Below are positions 22,904 to 35,779 of a DNA stretch of 64,000 bases, piece after piece. The DNA lies in assembly GCA_026874595.1 (NCBI GenBank), contig CM049313.1:51075659-51139658 (forward strand), written 5' to 3'. This DNA comes from Sipunculus nudus. Lineage: Eukaryota; Annelida; Sipuncula; Golfingiida; Sipunculidae. Position numbers and translations under genes: made by a program. The notes beneath the pieces are model-generated. The model was not told the DNA's origin. It saw only the letters and a program-made list of their open reading frames with translations, and did no database searches. Each line of letters opens with the position of its first letter. Position 1 is the stretch's first letter.

Positions 22904-25900
22904 GTATTATGCGCCTGAAACATACATACAGAGATTGTTCTCTCGACAGCAGTAGTCAGTTCCAAGATTGCCGCTTTGGAGCTGTGAAATTCCTTACTAG
23001 GATATGCATATGCAGGTTTGCGGTGGAATCTTCACAATGCACAGGTTCGAGCTGTCTTCCTGCATGTGATTGCATGTTACGTCCAAGACCGAGGCATGTC
23101 TGCACCGAAGTTTTCTTGTTGGCAAGAGCGCAAGGTCAAAACTGCGGGGACCTATTAGATGTTTTGTTAAAATAATTGTGATACGAAATTGTATAAATTT
23201 AGTACAATTTATTAGAATAACCTGAACTTAATTTATTATAATAAGAAAATTGTGCACAGTGTTCTAGATTTACCACTTAAAGATGTCTACCACTTTCGAA
23301 ATCATGAAACATATTTTAAATTAAAGAGTTGGCCAATCTTTTCATTTATATTTTAAGTTAGGCAGCATACACTACTATCATAGAACAGACTAAGAACAGA
23401 GTGAGGTCTCGTTGCTCATGCTCAGGTGTTATTAAAAGGTTGGGTTTTTTTTACACAATTCCTCCTCCTTTACCATACATTTTGGCTGAATACAAAAGTT
23501 CAACTTCTAAACAACTCCATAAAGGCTCAGTGACTCTTTTTCTGGTTTACTTTTACTTTTACTGTTTTGTGTTAGTGTTGAAAGATACACGTGTGTGTAT
23601 GATAATGAAACAATACCGCGTGGCCGAAAATACAGTATTATACGCATGTGAGAAAACTTGCAATTAAGCAAGGTAGATGTCCTTATCGTGAATCACAAGT
23701 AAATTATGTTTTGCACTTGGGCAAAGTCCTGAATAATGATAATTAGCAGTGCAGGACTATGATACTGTTCTCCTTTGCGTCACTGATCTCATCCGGTGCA
23801 AGTTTATTTCTACTACGTTTATAGATGAAAGGAATGTTGGTTACAGAACGAAATCTTGGCATACAGTATATTATATTACAAGAGAGAAAAAGTATTTAAT
23901 GTTAACCTAATATGCCTTTTAGGTAAATAGGACAGCTTTAAATTCAGGACACCCATGTGTAAGGAATGCTGTCCAATAGGGCATCAAGTCGCGTTAATCC
24001 TGCAAAGCGTGACTAAACCTTGAAAATGCTATATATGTAAATCACAAGAGACACAATGCGGGCTAGGTGGATTGGTTTGGGTCAGATTAATTAGATCCAC
24101 CCACTTAACCTGCTCCTGGAAATATCCCTATCCCCAGCCGAGCGCCTTGGCAAACGAATCAGTATAATATGAGTGACCGGTGGCATGGATTTTCAATACG
24201 GGAGCGTTCTTATCGCCTGGTGGTAACGTGTTTACTGGCGTAACGCAGCAATGAATAACAAACGGTGCCCCCCTGCTGGAGTGTGTACACAAATACGGTT
24301 CTCCCGTGAGAGGCATGTGACATATATCACTATACAGGTGCCACTTAGTACAACAGTGAGTAGTTTACCACTGGACCGGTGGAGAGCTCGTGTACTGTAC
24401 ACTATATACAGGTAAGGGGAAAGACACAGGTAAATTATTATATCAAACAAGGTATGTAATCTTTATACTACAAATGGTGAACTGAAATCTTAAATAGCAA
24501 ACAAATATCCATTTCAAATGCCTATCAAAACAACTCCTCTTTCAAAAGTAATTTATGCAATAATACACACCGCATACAAGTGTATATATATCAAACTCTT
24601 TGAATTTATTTTGATTTGGTATTTAGGAGCTAATTAAATTTTTTTCCATATAACACTTTATGATAGTAGACATTTTACGGGGATCGGGCCGTCTCCCTTA
24701 TGTCTCTAACACCACGACTGCATGAAGTAACCGAACAAGTAACACACCATATATCTATAATAACAAAATTTATTATAAGAGTTGGCAAATAGTGGCATAA
24801 AATATGATTTGTATTAAAATTTCTGCATCGGGAAGGCAATAATCGGATCCAGGGAGGGGTCAACGGGTGTCTTGCATAAAAATTGTCTAAAAAAAAGGTC
24901 GTTGGTTGGGAGCAAGGGGGGGAGGGGGGTCGACCCCCATTTATAAGGCTCGAGGTTAACTGTAAGGCATTAAAGGGCGTGGAGTTGGGGCAGTCATTTA
25001 TTTCTAAAGTATTAATTAGGGATATGATTCAATGGTCAAACATATCTATACATAGTATACAGAGCCGATTTCAAATGAATGAATTTAATAACTGCCAAGT
25101 TGAAATTTATTGATTCGTGTTAATTAGTTACGGAATATTATGATTGGTACGCAGGCTGCATCTTAACTGGGTCTTAAACACTGGTTATACTATATATGAT
25201 AAATTAATTTTGCGTGAGAAGTGTTGTCGAGGAAAATACACCGTTTTGGTGTGGGGGTTGTAATGTTTTGGACATGTGTGAAGAGAAGTTTCAGTTAAGT
25301 ACGGTACTATTGTTTTTATATGCCTGTCTTCGTAAGTATATATAATTTAAACGATCGTGTTCTATATATGAATGGGAGAGGGATACGGAATATCTAGGTA
25401 CGTGATTTTGGAAAAAAGGAACCTTGTCTTATTTGAGCCTCTAAGTGGATTAATCGGATCAGTGGTTGACGTGACCTTATTTTTAACCAAGCACCATATA
25501 ATATAGGGCCTATCGTGCGCAAACGTTCCTATAACCGCTATACAGAAAGTAATGGTGCCTCCATTTTGCAGTGAGTGTGTTAAAATTAACTGCAAGACGA
25601 CATTTTAATCAGTAAATTTAGAGCTTTAGTACTAACTTTTTTGTACAGATTTTTTTTTCTACAAATGACACGTTCTGTCCATGCCTACCCCGCCAACACA
25701 ATTTAAGCAGTACAAACTAATCAGAATATTAGAAATTAATGTTAAGATTTCCATTAAAGTGACCGGAGTGAACCTGTATGTGGTTATCATGTATTATGTT
25801 ATATCAAGTTTTTACCTGGAGTAAATTATGAAGTTATATCATGTTTTTTTTAGAGATAAAGTGAGTGCATGAAAAATATGTTAAATCCTCGGAGCATCTA

Positions 25901-26264
25901 TCGTCTATTAAGCCTACCGATGCTCGATAAATGACTAAAGTTATTTCTAGCCAAGATTATTGTACACACAACGGAGACATATCCTTTAATACGGTGTTAT
26001 GTGCATGTGTCCGAAAGTGGAATGACCGGATGAGCAATTTTTTTTTTCAAGTCTGACAGAACCCACTTAAAAACAGGAAATAGCTATTTGGAAGAATACA
26101 CTCGTGTGATGATGGAGTACATCTGTTTAAGAAAAAAAACTGTAACGTTACAGATATAGCAATGGTTGTGAGGAATCAGAAAGTATTATCACTCTTATTA
26201 AGATTCGAATTCACCTATAATGAAATAAAGAGCAACCGTTTTGCAAATATAGAAAATGTATCAA

Positions 26265-26269
<5 letters not shown>
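22903..26269. other. Intergenic, no gene seen
   Basis: Only short unrelated frames, the longest 88 codons (22909-23175 and 23401-23667), with no recognised domain or splice-supported continuation. No repeats of note apart from short homopolymers. Confidence 0.5.

Positions 26270-26312
<43 letters not shown>
26270..26312. repeat. (TA)n microsatellite
   Basis: Abuts the left end of the pogo-like element and has probably replaced its terminal bases. Confidence 0.9.
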
Positions 26313-26317
<5 letters not shown>

Positions 26318-27102
26318 CCTCGTTGTGTCGAAATCGAAGGGACTGGTGAATTTACTTCGACACAACCGGAGTACGAGTCAACCGATATTCACTATATTCA
26401 ACCTCCAGTCTTGATTTTCATCGATAAATACCGCACATGTGTAAAGCATGTGTTTTATAGTTCTTACAAATGTTTGCGTGAAAGAACAACTCAAATTTTA
26501 TAATACATTTATTTACTTATAATAAAAAAGCACATAAGTGCCACCAAAAATAGGATAAGGTGAAATAAGATCACATATATGTATTAAAGTACACACATCA
26601 TCAACTAATTGGTTGAGATTATTTTCAGTTCAACACATCAGGTTAAGTGCGTTTGTTGCGTGGAGGATTTCATCCAGATCCCAGGCTTTGCCCTGATTTG
26701 ATTGGCTGGTACACATGTGACATCATCGACTGAATATTTTTTCAACAACTCAGATCTAGTAATGCATGTTGATTTTATTCTCTCCTGAATATTTGGGACT
26801 GACAGTGGCAGAAATACTGAGCCTTTACAGGGATCAGGAATTTTTAGTCACAGGGAATTTCCCAGTGTGTGACGTCACTGCCGAGTTGACAATGTTCATA
26901 GATGTGCCAATAGTTTTTGAAAAAATCACACAACCTCATGTTTTTAGTGGAAAAATATAAAAACATCAAAACATTAAAGAGGTATGACACCGAGTCGATG
27001 AGTAAGAGTCTTGTCGGTTTAAATTACATATAACTGGTCACCCACAGAAGCGGATCCGGGGGAGTTCGACTTAACCGAGTTCGACACAACGAGGTTCCAC
27101 TG
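26313..27102. mobile_element. pogo/Tigger-like MITE, ~0.79 kb
   Basis: The left end contains AACCTCGTTGTGTCGAA and the right end TTCGACACAACGAGGTTCCACTG, so the reverse-complemented right end reads CAGTGGAACCTCGTTG, the form of pogo/Tigger termini. Inner TTCGACACAACCG and ACTTAACCGAGTTCG blocks extend the inverted repeat. The outermost left bases are lost in (TA)n; the right flank is TA-rich, consistent with TA insertion. It encodes no transposase. It ends 161 bp before the ATG of the next gene. Confidence 0.7.
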
Positions 27103-27263
27103 TGTGTATATATATATTTCCACATTACGTGTGGTAGAATTCAGGCATATATACGTATATCAAAAGGTAGATTCAAAACATATAAATTCTTCTTTTTAAA
27201 AATTCATTTATGACGTTAATTTGTTTTAGCGCTAGGTGTAAGTGAAGATAATCACGCGACGAG

Positions 27264-27476
27264 ATGTCGAGCTTGCGCAGTTCTGTGCGACCAAAGAGCA
27301 GCAAACAACAGTGGGGAACAATTTTGGAGCCCGAGTTCGGCATGGGACACCAGAAAATGACAGCATATGAAATAGACCAGACCGTCGAGCGCCTCTACAG
27401 AAAGCCCAGGTCACGTGAACCTGAGCAGACGAGAAAGGAGCGCGTCAAAATGAACCAGGCAGGAATAGATGACATG
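27264..27476 (+). CDS. Small basic protein gene, exon 1
   Basis: ATG in context CGAG-ATG-T; open for exactly 71 codons to a GTGAGG donor. Rich in Arg, Lys and Glu. Confidence 0.6.
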
Positions 27477-29124
27477 GTGAGGGCATACCACATGTGTTTT
27501 CCTTTGAATTTCCTCATTTTATACATCCAACAGGTACGTTATTTTTCCCTTGGTTGATGTGCAAAAGCGGTTCCAAGGCGAGGGTCCGGACCCCCCCCCC
27601 CCCCCCCCCTTTTTCAGCTGCTGAAGCCTTCGTTAAAGGGTTTCTGACCAATTTTCCCTGCTTGGACCCCCCGCCTTTCCGGACCTAAGGACCTTGTTTT
27701 AGGCTTTATCTCGAGTTGGACCGCAACTTTTTCTAAATCCTGGATCCGCCACTGGTTTGTTTGTTAGCAACTTTACGCAATAAATTATGGACCAGTTTTG
27801 ATAACATTTTATTGACGGTTAGGGTAAGGCTGTTTTTCCATGCAAGCGGCATATTTCTGCCTCGCATATAGTGTGGAAAAGCACCCTGACATCGGAGGAA
27901 CAAGCAATTAAATTCTGGATGTAATCTAACTTTATAGACCATTGTTACACAGGGCGATTCCTTTGTCCCCGGATAGCGGCCTATTCATAAGTATTAGGGG
28001 CAGCACATAGTCAGCAACTAACCAGATCAATACATGTTACTGAAGAGTGACTCTGCAGTACAACCCGTCAAAGCCTGATAGGGGATCTTGGGGATATCCA
28101 GGTAGTCGCACGACTAGACATATTAGTTATACATTTTATCTTTTTTATTTTTTGGGTGGTGGGGGGGGGGGGGGGGGGGGGTCGTCCTGTTCATGACAGG
28201 AATATGTACCAAAGCTACAATGGGAATTTGGAACAAGAACCTTACTGTCTCTCGATTCTTAAAGGGCCTCACTGGTTATATATATGTATGTATGTATATA
28301 GATAATATAAATCTTATATATATTATACATATGTTTTTTTTTCATTTCTTGCATACAATAACAAAATTTTTTTTTCACAATTATAAAGAGATATTGTATA
28401 TACAACCATTATCAAATATTGCAAAAGAGGTGTTGTTGTATTTAATATTTTTCTCCAACAACAAATGTATCCTCCCACATAGGGGTCGATTAAAAAAAAC
28501 AAAAGAAGTCGATATAAACACAGGTATAAAGAGACACTTTCAGTTACTACTCTCACGGGAAGGAAATGACATTCTTACGCCAATCTGTGTAGAGAAGAAA
28601 TAAGAAGAAAGCTAAATACCAAGGCCATGATACCACAGCCTTGCAACCTTACTGTAACCACTTTTTTATTAGACAGAAAAAATAATCGTTATAGCTTGAC
28701 AGCTGCGAACTTTTCTTGGTGGTCGTTCATTTTCTTCGTTGTCATGTTTGTGTAACTTCTTGAATAACTGCTCCACACTTCAAAAAGAAAAAAAAATAAA
28801 TAAATAAAAAGATTGGAGTGGCCTAATAAATCATTCCCTCGTTACCATAGCGACTAAGTACCGATCTTTTGAAACTGAAGAAACTACCTCACACTGAAAT
28901 GGAGTCTTAATATGCTTTCAGACGAAAAAGTATATGTTGCTACATTTAAATGGACAAAGTCATTTAAATTCAAATCAAACAAACTTTCAAGAAGGAAACC
29001 CTCAATCATTAAAACGATTTATTAACAGAGAATGGCATACAGACAGACAGATATGAGGAAGAAAGGAAAAAAGGACAGCGATAGACAGAGAGAAAGACAT
29101 CATGAGAGTAATAGAAAATAGAGA

Positions 29125-29191
<67 letters not shown>

Positions 29192-29869
29192 CAAAGGAAA
29201 GGGAGAAAGGGGAAAATGAAGGGAGAAAGACAGACTCCAATTTCAATAATCAAACTAACGAACATTGCCACATATATGGTAAAAATGTACTCACATGCAA
29301 GCTGGTACATATATTTCGAATTTGGCAACAAAGTTCCCTGCCATTTAACAGAACAACTCGAAGGACTCTTTTCTCATACATTTAATTTTTTTTTACCGAG
29401 AAATGCATTTTTATTTGTTTTCCAGAGCTGTGTCGCTGTGTCAATTTAAAATATTCATTATGTGTTAGTATTTTAGATTATTTCTTCTGCATATTATGGA
29501 GATAATGTTGAATCCTGTTTCTGTAACAGTGCAATTTAAAACTAGAACACTAATGTTGGAATGTAACAATTCGTATTATACTTGAATTTTTATTTTTAAC
29601 CACTGAATCTAAAAATTATTCTGATTAGTAGTAGTTCCGTTATTTTTTTCATCTTTTATTGCTGTGCTTAGTACTGCAGCCATATTGTCAATAACAAAAC
29701 ATCAGCAATACTACTAAATGCACTAATTAATTGATTTATTTATTTTCAGCTACAGCGCTTAACAAAGAACAGTGGAACATTTGCAGTGGATAGGAACAGG
29801 ACTCAAAATAACTCAATTTATAAAGACATGGGAGTTGTGAACTCTTACGCCTGGAAAGGATACAACTGA
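27264..29869 (+). CDS. Small basic protein of unknown function, 110 aa, two exons
   Basis: Exon 27264-27476 (71 codons, donor ATG|GTGAGG) joins exon 29750-29869 (acceptor TTTATTTTCAG, 39 codons plus TGA) in phase 0. The predicted product is basic and hydrophilic, with no signal peptide, membrane segment or cysteine-rich domain. It contains TAYEIDQTVERLYRK at about residues 33-47 and ends DMGVVNSYAWKGYN. The Tyr/Trp-containing tail and small size would suit a structural adaptor, but I do not recognise the family. A possible acceptor TTGTTTTAG just upstream of the ATG suggests a 5' UTR exon. A polyadenylation signal AATAAA lies at 30387. A further middle exon cannot be excluded. Confidence 0.6.
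27558..27756. mobile_element. Possible short MITE with CCGCCACTG end and poly-C interior
   Basis: The right end CTGGATCCGCCACTG and a degenerate left counterpart (GCGGTTCCAAGG) form weak inverted ends. GGTCCGGACC is followed by a run of about 20 C at 27590-27609. It lies in the single intron of the small basic protein gene. Confidence 0.35.
28158..28181. repeat. Poly-G run
   Basis: About 22 consecutive G, intronic; a likely place for sequence-length error. Confidence 0.9.
29126..29188. repeat. (GA)n microsatellite
   Basis: About 62 bp of AG dinucleotides in the intron of the small basic protein gene. The Ser-Leu repeat frames on the minus strand are artefacts of it. Confidence 0.95.
29750..29869 (+). 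CDS. Small basic protein gene, exon 2
   Basis: Strong acceptor, 39 codons and a stop; encodes the C-terminal YKDMGVVNSYAWKGYN. It is the only open stretch here with a clean splice site in phase with exon 1. Confidence 0.6.
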   Translation, partial: LQRLTKNSGTFAVDRNRTQNNSIYKDMGVVNSYAWKGYN

Positions 29870-31599
29870 TACCGACAACAAAATAAGCCTGTTTAACAAA
29901 CTTCCTAACGACGTGACGAAGTTCATGTGATGACGAGTGTGATGACGTCAAAATAGACTTTTTCTACTGCTTTGGTACAGTCAGCAAACATTGAGGGTTT
30001 CGTTGGATGAACGGCAATCATGCCCGAATCTCAAAATATCTCACAATCTTTAACTTTAACAATGAATAAGAAAGTCATCGCCAACAGATGTCGCTAGTAT
30101 TTTAGGAAAAGTCTGTTGTTACGAAAATGCGTCTAAAATACTCGGAATCAAATAAGTCACATTCCAAGGAATTTCCGGAGTATTTTTGTTTAAATTTTTT
30201 GTGTGAAGGAATATATAGATTCGTGTATGCGATATATAAACAATCAGCATCTTATATCATACCTCGATAGAATACGTGAGAAAAGACCGACTGCTTCCTT
30301 TCGAGTGTTTTTACTTCATGACTCCATTGTCCGGAACAACTGTCTTGAGTAGAATGGTCATGTTCTGCAATTGATTGAATCACAGAAATAAATGTCTATT
30401 TAACATGTTTAGAAATTTGGTGATATTACCTGATTTTACCTACCTGTTTGGAATTTTGTGTCGCTCTGGTTTCTGTGACAGGAGTCTTTATATTTTAACC
30501 AAAGTTGCAACATCATGCATCATCGTTTTTTTTTAATAAATCAAATTTATCCAGCTGGGAGTGGACTCGTTTGATAATAACTGGTGTTAATGAATTACCT
30601 GACATCGCCTGTTCTTAAAGGACAATTCGTTATTATAATGTATAAAATTAATGGTTATATAAATGTTATAATTGTATTTGCAACATTATTTTATTAATTA
30701 TATTAATCCAAAATTTAATACCATTTTAAATAAATACATTTAAATTTGGCTAATACGACCACCTGCGGAACCAGCCAAACTCGCTGTGTTAGCGGGGTGC
30801 TCATACTGCAATAAGCATATTCTCAAATAAAATGAAAATTTTTATAAATATTTTTTCATGTTTTATAGTTTATAAAGTTTAATAAAAATGTATGAACAGA
30901 GACACGCTTGACTGACCATAAATTCAGGAAGGAAAGGTGTAACAGAAAAGGTCATGGAGTTATAATTGTTAAAGATGAATACAAAACTTGAGTGAAAATT
31001 CAACGAGAAAAATGTTTAGTTTGGGTAATACATATCTGACTGACAGTAGTGGCACTCAGCCGTTGCCATGCAACTCCTATGTGTGCCCTAAGGGGGGCAT
31101 TTTCCATATTATTCCAAATTAGTCATGAGAAATTGACATTATTTTGCGAAAAGGCAATCTCAGAGCCATCTGTTAGAAACTACGCCAGTGAACTTAGCTT
31201 GGCAAATTGAAAACCCAGTCTGGTTTTAACTTGGCCTATGGAAAACAAATCCTGGACGAAGTCGCTGGGAAATGTCAAAACGTGAAAACGGGTAATATCC
31301 TGGTCAGTGTAAATAGGCGGGCTTCATTGTACATCTGTGTTCGTTAATATTTACATCCAGTATTATTTTTATGCTGTTATTCACATAAAAAGTGAAGACG
31401 GTAAACTAGGCGCTCTTTCAGCAAAGATAAAGATGATATCTAAGTGTATCTTTAATTATTAGGTCCACAAATAAGGAAAAATTCAGAGCAGATATAGATG
31501 GAAAGTTGAGGTATGTAAATATCTATTTGATGCAAATACAAATCAAGCTAACTAAACAAGGCTGCTTGCTTAGTAAATATGATGCTAGTCTTTTTCTAC
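29870..31599. other. 3' UTR and intergenic sequence
   Basis: Contains the AATAAA at 30387 likely used by the preceding gene; beyond it I see no gene or element. Confidence 0.45.
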
Positions 31600-32493
31600 A
31601 TAGGATCTGGTACGATTATGTCTAGAGGAGAAACGAATTTATTTTTAGCTGTTTTAGCTTGTGTTAATTTGTTAGGATTTGTTTTGCGTTTAGTCGTTTT
31701 ATGCTGTTGTATGTGTTGACGTATCGTGCTAGAATATAATCTTTAACAGACGGTATGTTTGTGCGTGCTCTTAGTTCAGATGTTTTAGTGAACCTACTAA
31801 ATACTTAAGACTGCTCTGAGGGCTTTGTTTTGTTGCACCTAGGAAAGCTGCCCCTATAAGAAAACTATGGATCTATATATGCCTTAAGGTCTGATCCATT
31901 GTTTATATAGGTATGTATAGTTGTCTCTAGTTAAGGTCCGTTCTTCTTATAGCACACAGCCCTTAGAGCATTAACCCTACTCCACATTCGTTGACTGATT
32001 TGCTCTACGTTTGGGTGCCAAGTGAATTTTTGGTAAAAAATTACACCTAAGAATCTGACAGGGTCAGAATCTTTCAATTTCACACATAACGATTTTAAGG
32101 GTATGTAGGTCCTTCTAAACAAAACTTATGCGGCGAGCTGCGTCGCGCGAATAGGAAACGTTGGAACCAGTGGCCCAGATAGCTATGTCGTCAGCGTATT
32201 GTGAAACAATGACCATTTGTTCCGTCTTCGGAGTTTTTGGTCGTCAACATATATAATAAAGCGTGAAGCGTAATCTCCTCAGATTTTGCACCTTTAAAAT
32301 TAACCATAAGGGATCAATACCTGTAAGAAATGAGGAGATCATTCTGACCAGTTAATGTGGCAGATGAGATCTCATAACTTTTTTTTTTAAACTTTGGTCC
32401 GTGAGACTATACTGCATCAAAAGCCTTTTCCACGTTGATAAATGTGACTAAGATGTGCTCTCTTCGATTTACATGATTCGTGATGGCCTGACT
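31600..32493 (-). mobile_element. Decayed LINE, reverse transcriptase C-terminal half
   Basis: Minus-strand conceptual reading gives, 5' to 3': RREHILVTFINVEKAFDAV (RT block around 32400-32480), YADDIAIWATG (catalytic block near 32190), then GVIFYQKFTWHPNVEQISQR and VNALRAVCYKKN at 32122-31931, then thumb and C-terminal sequence with YTYLYKQWIRP. Multiple stops and frameshifts make it a pseudogene. The FINVEKAFDAV and YADDIAIW forms are those of a non-LTR retrotransposon; the clade is uncertain. Confidence 0.8.
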
Positions 32494-32931
32494 AAGGCTA
32501 AAGTCACACATTCCCGGTTTAGGCGCGCCGGTGGCACCACGGTTGGACTTCGTAATTTATCGAAGCCGATCATAGTTAGACCGTACACAAACCTAGTGAC
32601 CTGTAGTCAATCCTCACCAACCTTCTTGAGTCGGTAAAGGGTCCCGGTGGAGTTTTTCGTGCATTACCTTGCCGGGGCCAATCGTGATAAAATCGGAATC
32701 GTATCAGAAGCCTACTACAGCCATTGTGGAACCCTGGGGCCATCGCCAAAGCCGTTGTGGCCAGCAGCGAGCCCCCAATTCCGCCTCCGCAAGCCGGGAC
32801 ACATTCAAGGAACCGTTCGGGTACGATTCACTTACGGTTCACCAGGAAAGCACTACGACGTTTCAAGGTTCTTGTACGGCTCAGTAGGTTGAAGGTACGG
32901 TTTGGCCAGTTTCACTTCTAAATTAAGGTAC

Positions 32932-33034
<103 letters not shown>

Positions 33035-33141
33035 AGAGTTACCCTCCGTTGTAAAGTGCTCTATGGCCTACAGACTAGGCCAGAGCGGTATAACTCTGAA
33101 GAACCCTGTTATGTTCCAGTATCGCACGTGTAGCCCGGCCA

Positions 33142-33171
33142 ATCCTATTGTGCCCTGGAGGACAATAGGAT
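33142..33171. repeat. Perfect 10-bp inverted repeat (hairpin)
   Basis: ATCCTATTGT and ACAATAGGAT separated by 10 bp. Confidence 0.85.
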
Positions 33172-33295
33172 CAGTGTCAGTCTTTCACATGCCCCCCCCC
33201 CCCCTCCGAATCGCACAAAGCATGATCTCGTAAAATCTGGGCTTTTCAAACCACGCCGTTATCTTGAGAATTTACAGTGTTGTTTTTCTTCAGAG

Positions 33296-33296
<1 letters not shown>

Positions 33297-33368
<72 letters not shown>
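33297..33368. repeat. Composite (TA)n-GATA-(GA)n microsatellite
   Basis: About 44 bp of TA, two GATA units, then about 22 bp of GA. Confidence 0.95.
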
Positions 33369-33369
<1 letters not shown>

Positions 33370-33752
33370 CGCGAGCTGGTTTTTAAACAACAGTAATTTC
33401 ATCGTCATGAAGCGAAAGAATAAGAAAGACAAAGGAAAGAAAAGTCCAAGTCGAGGTGGAGGCATCAAGCTGGGAAGATGTTGATGGGACAGAATGCAAA
33501 ATGAAACAGAGGATCTTATCGTGGGCCTTTCGAGGGACATTTAATTATTGTATTATTATATGCAGATTTCCTTGGACAATTGAACCTATAGTCCTCGCCC
33601 TGTCTTATTTTGACATGGATAGGTATTTCGATTCGTTTAACAACAATATACAGTACTTTGATGATATTTATTTTTCAGATCAATATAAATTTATTTAGGG
33701 CACTTGGGCGAAATGGATATTTTTTCAGAGAAAGGTGGTATTTATAAAAGGG

Positions 33753-33985
33753 GTCTGGATAGCTGAGTGGTAAAACGCTCGGCCTTCTCCGCTGGCGACC
33801 CGGGTTCGATCCCCGGTGTGGCTATTAGAGTGGATTGTAGTGGCCCGTCCAAGTCTGGTGGATTTCTCCGGGTCCTCCGGTTTCCTCCACCCTTACCGAG
33901 TGCCAACATCCAAGCCATGGTGAATGCCTGGTATTAGTTATTATAACTAGTTGTACAATCCATGTAAAATAAATAAAGTTCATAT
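33753..33985 (+). mobile_element. tRNA-derived SINE, copy 1
   Basis: The head resembles a tRNA: A-box-like TAGCTGAGTGG, GCTCGGCCTTCTCCGC and B-box GGTTCGATCCC. The body has a conserved block TCCTCCGGTTTCCTCCACCC and GCCAACATCCAAGCCATGG; the tail is AAATAAATAAAG. A second copy lies at 48307-48510 in the same orientation. The B box and the head/body/tail plan identify a tRNA-type SINE; the family name is not assigned. Confidence 0.85.
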
Positions 33986-34569
33986 TATAAAGTTTATATT
34001 ATATATCCGACAGCTCGGGTTCATGGCACTGTGAGGACGCCGTACGAGCAAAATTTACATGGCAAGGGAGCCATGCGGAACCCGCAGGCATTCGACTTTT
34101 CACATATCGCACAGGGCCCTTCCGGGGACCATAAGGCTATCGCACGGTGCCCGGACGGCAATGGCTGACTCCGCAAGGCGCCCGTACGAGAAAATTACCC
34201 GGAAAATCGAACGGGTGCCGCAGGAATACCGGAAAGTGCCCTAGGGTGACCGTCCGGTCGGTATACTTTACGATAATCTTTATACGGGATTACGTGAGTT
34301 GAAAACCCCAGGAGGACTGAGCGCAGCCAGCTTAGCACCACGGGGCCCTCATGCCGAGTATCGTACGGGAAACTTGCGGGCACCGTGCGAATAAAGTCAA
34401 AAATGCTGATTTTACTTACCGTACAGGCCCGTAGGCTATATTTGATAGCGGCATAAGCCGGAATATATGATTACAAATATGCCTGATTAATCATTTTTAA
34501 ATAATGGGCCACCCAGTCCGGCCGGTCTAGTCTCTTTGAATGTAGGAATTCGGTCTTAATATATATATT

Positions 34570-34925
34570 TTTTTTCAAATAACTTGCTCAAACAGGGTAA
34601 CAACCTGAAAGGCCTGTCGGTTTGTCAGTTGTCTCGCCAGGTTTCGGGATCAAGGATACTAATGCTTTTTTCTGTTCCATCGGAAAATATCCCTATGTAA
34701 TGCACAGCGTGTATAGATTTGCAATTCTACCTAGAAAGAGGTCTGGGACTTGTTTAAGTATATTGTAAGTAAATTTGTCAAGGCAAGGAGCGGATTTGCC
34801 TTTAGATTTATTAAGGGTCCGAATTGGGAGAGTGAACACGGTGGCTGGCAACAGTGGCTTGTATCTTACTCTGGATTTTTTCTTGCTATTTCTAATCATG
34901 AAGAATATGCACAAACAATTGTTTG
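34570..34925 (-). mobile_element. Decayed LINE, reverse transcriptase N-terminal part
   Basis: Minus-strand reading includes NSKKKSRVRYKP, KSKGKSAPCLDKFTYNILKQ and, in a shifted frame, KALVSLIPKPGETTDKPTGL then SGCYPV. These are the early RT blocks of a non-LTR element in the order expected upstream of the 31600-32493 half. Confidence 0.75.
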
Positions 34926-34929
34926 ACTG

Positions 34930-35590
34930 AGAGTGATGGACTCATAAAAGGGCCATCACATATTCAAAACGGAGCCCGTCCGACTTCTTTGCGAGCTATG
35001 AAAGGGCATTTTCGGCAGGAATATGGCCGGTGTCTGCTCGATCACTACGGGCTCCTCCACGATTTTTTGTGGTCGGCCGACGTTCACAGGGCACCAAAAC
35101 CTGTTCCCAATTCAGCGATTTTCCAAATGCGAATTTTGAGGTCGCAGAGCTCGTGAACAGGTCGTCCATAGATCGCTCGGGCATCGTCCGACATTTAATC
35201 AATATTTGGACAGCAAAATAATTTATATCCGACGATTTTTGACCATATTTTTGCTTTAAAATTTGGACGGAGGTCGGCAGACCTACGCGGCCGTCGCATG
35301 GACTCCCAAACATACTAGAACGACCCCATCCCATATCCCACCGGATAACGTCCACCGCATAACGAAGGGGTGCCTCGTACTGCACAACATCATTTTGAGC
35401 CGGGTTTCCTAACCTCCAGAATGAAGAGCTGGACCAGGATGTGGACGGCACGGTTGTGCCATGGTCATAGCGGGACGCCGACGTGCTGGAAGACTGCCGC
35501 TAGAACGGCCCATCCGGCGAGAGATCCACACGACAGTACCCAATGCACTATGTAAACGGCGAAGCGGGGAGAGTTCCTTGGCAGGAGGCA
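34930..35590. other. GC-rich block of unknown origin
   Basis: Markedly richer in GC and CpG than its surroundings, with words such as GTCGGCCGACG and CGTCCGAC. The minus strand has an open frame of 151 codons (34996-35451) with no recognised domain; high GC alone favours open frames. It resembles the two GC-rich blocks at 32494-32936 and 34000-34440 in composition. Confidence 0.4.
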
Positions 35591-35779
35591 GCCATCCGGC
35601 TTGTTAAACAAATAGATTTGAACTGTTATTCGCAAGGCTTATTTCACAAGACAAGTTTAATTGTTGAAGTTTGCTGAACAAAATCAGTATTAAATATATT
35701 ATTTTTACCAGGAATGTTTCAATAATAGAGTGGTTTTTGTAGAGTTGTTTAATAAAACTTTAGATTGTACAAAAGTAAT

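Noticed and set aside
29002-29331. Ser-Leu repeat proteins on the minus strand
   Set aside because: Generated entirely by the (GA)n microsatellite.
33753-33826. Possible functional tRNA gene
   Set aside because: Contains A- and B-box-like sequences but continues into a SINE body and AAATAAA tail and has a relative at 48307; a cloverleaf is not convincing.
34996-35451. 151-codon minus-strand frame
   Set aside because: Lies in a GC-rich block where stop codons are rare; no recognisable domain, no splice context.
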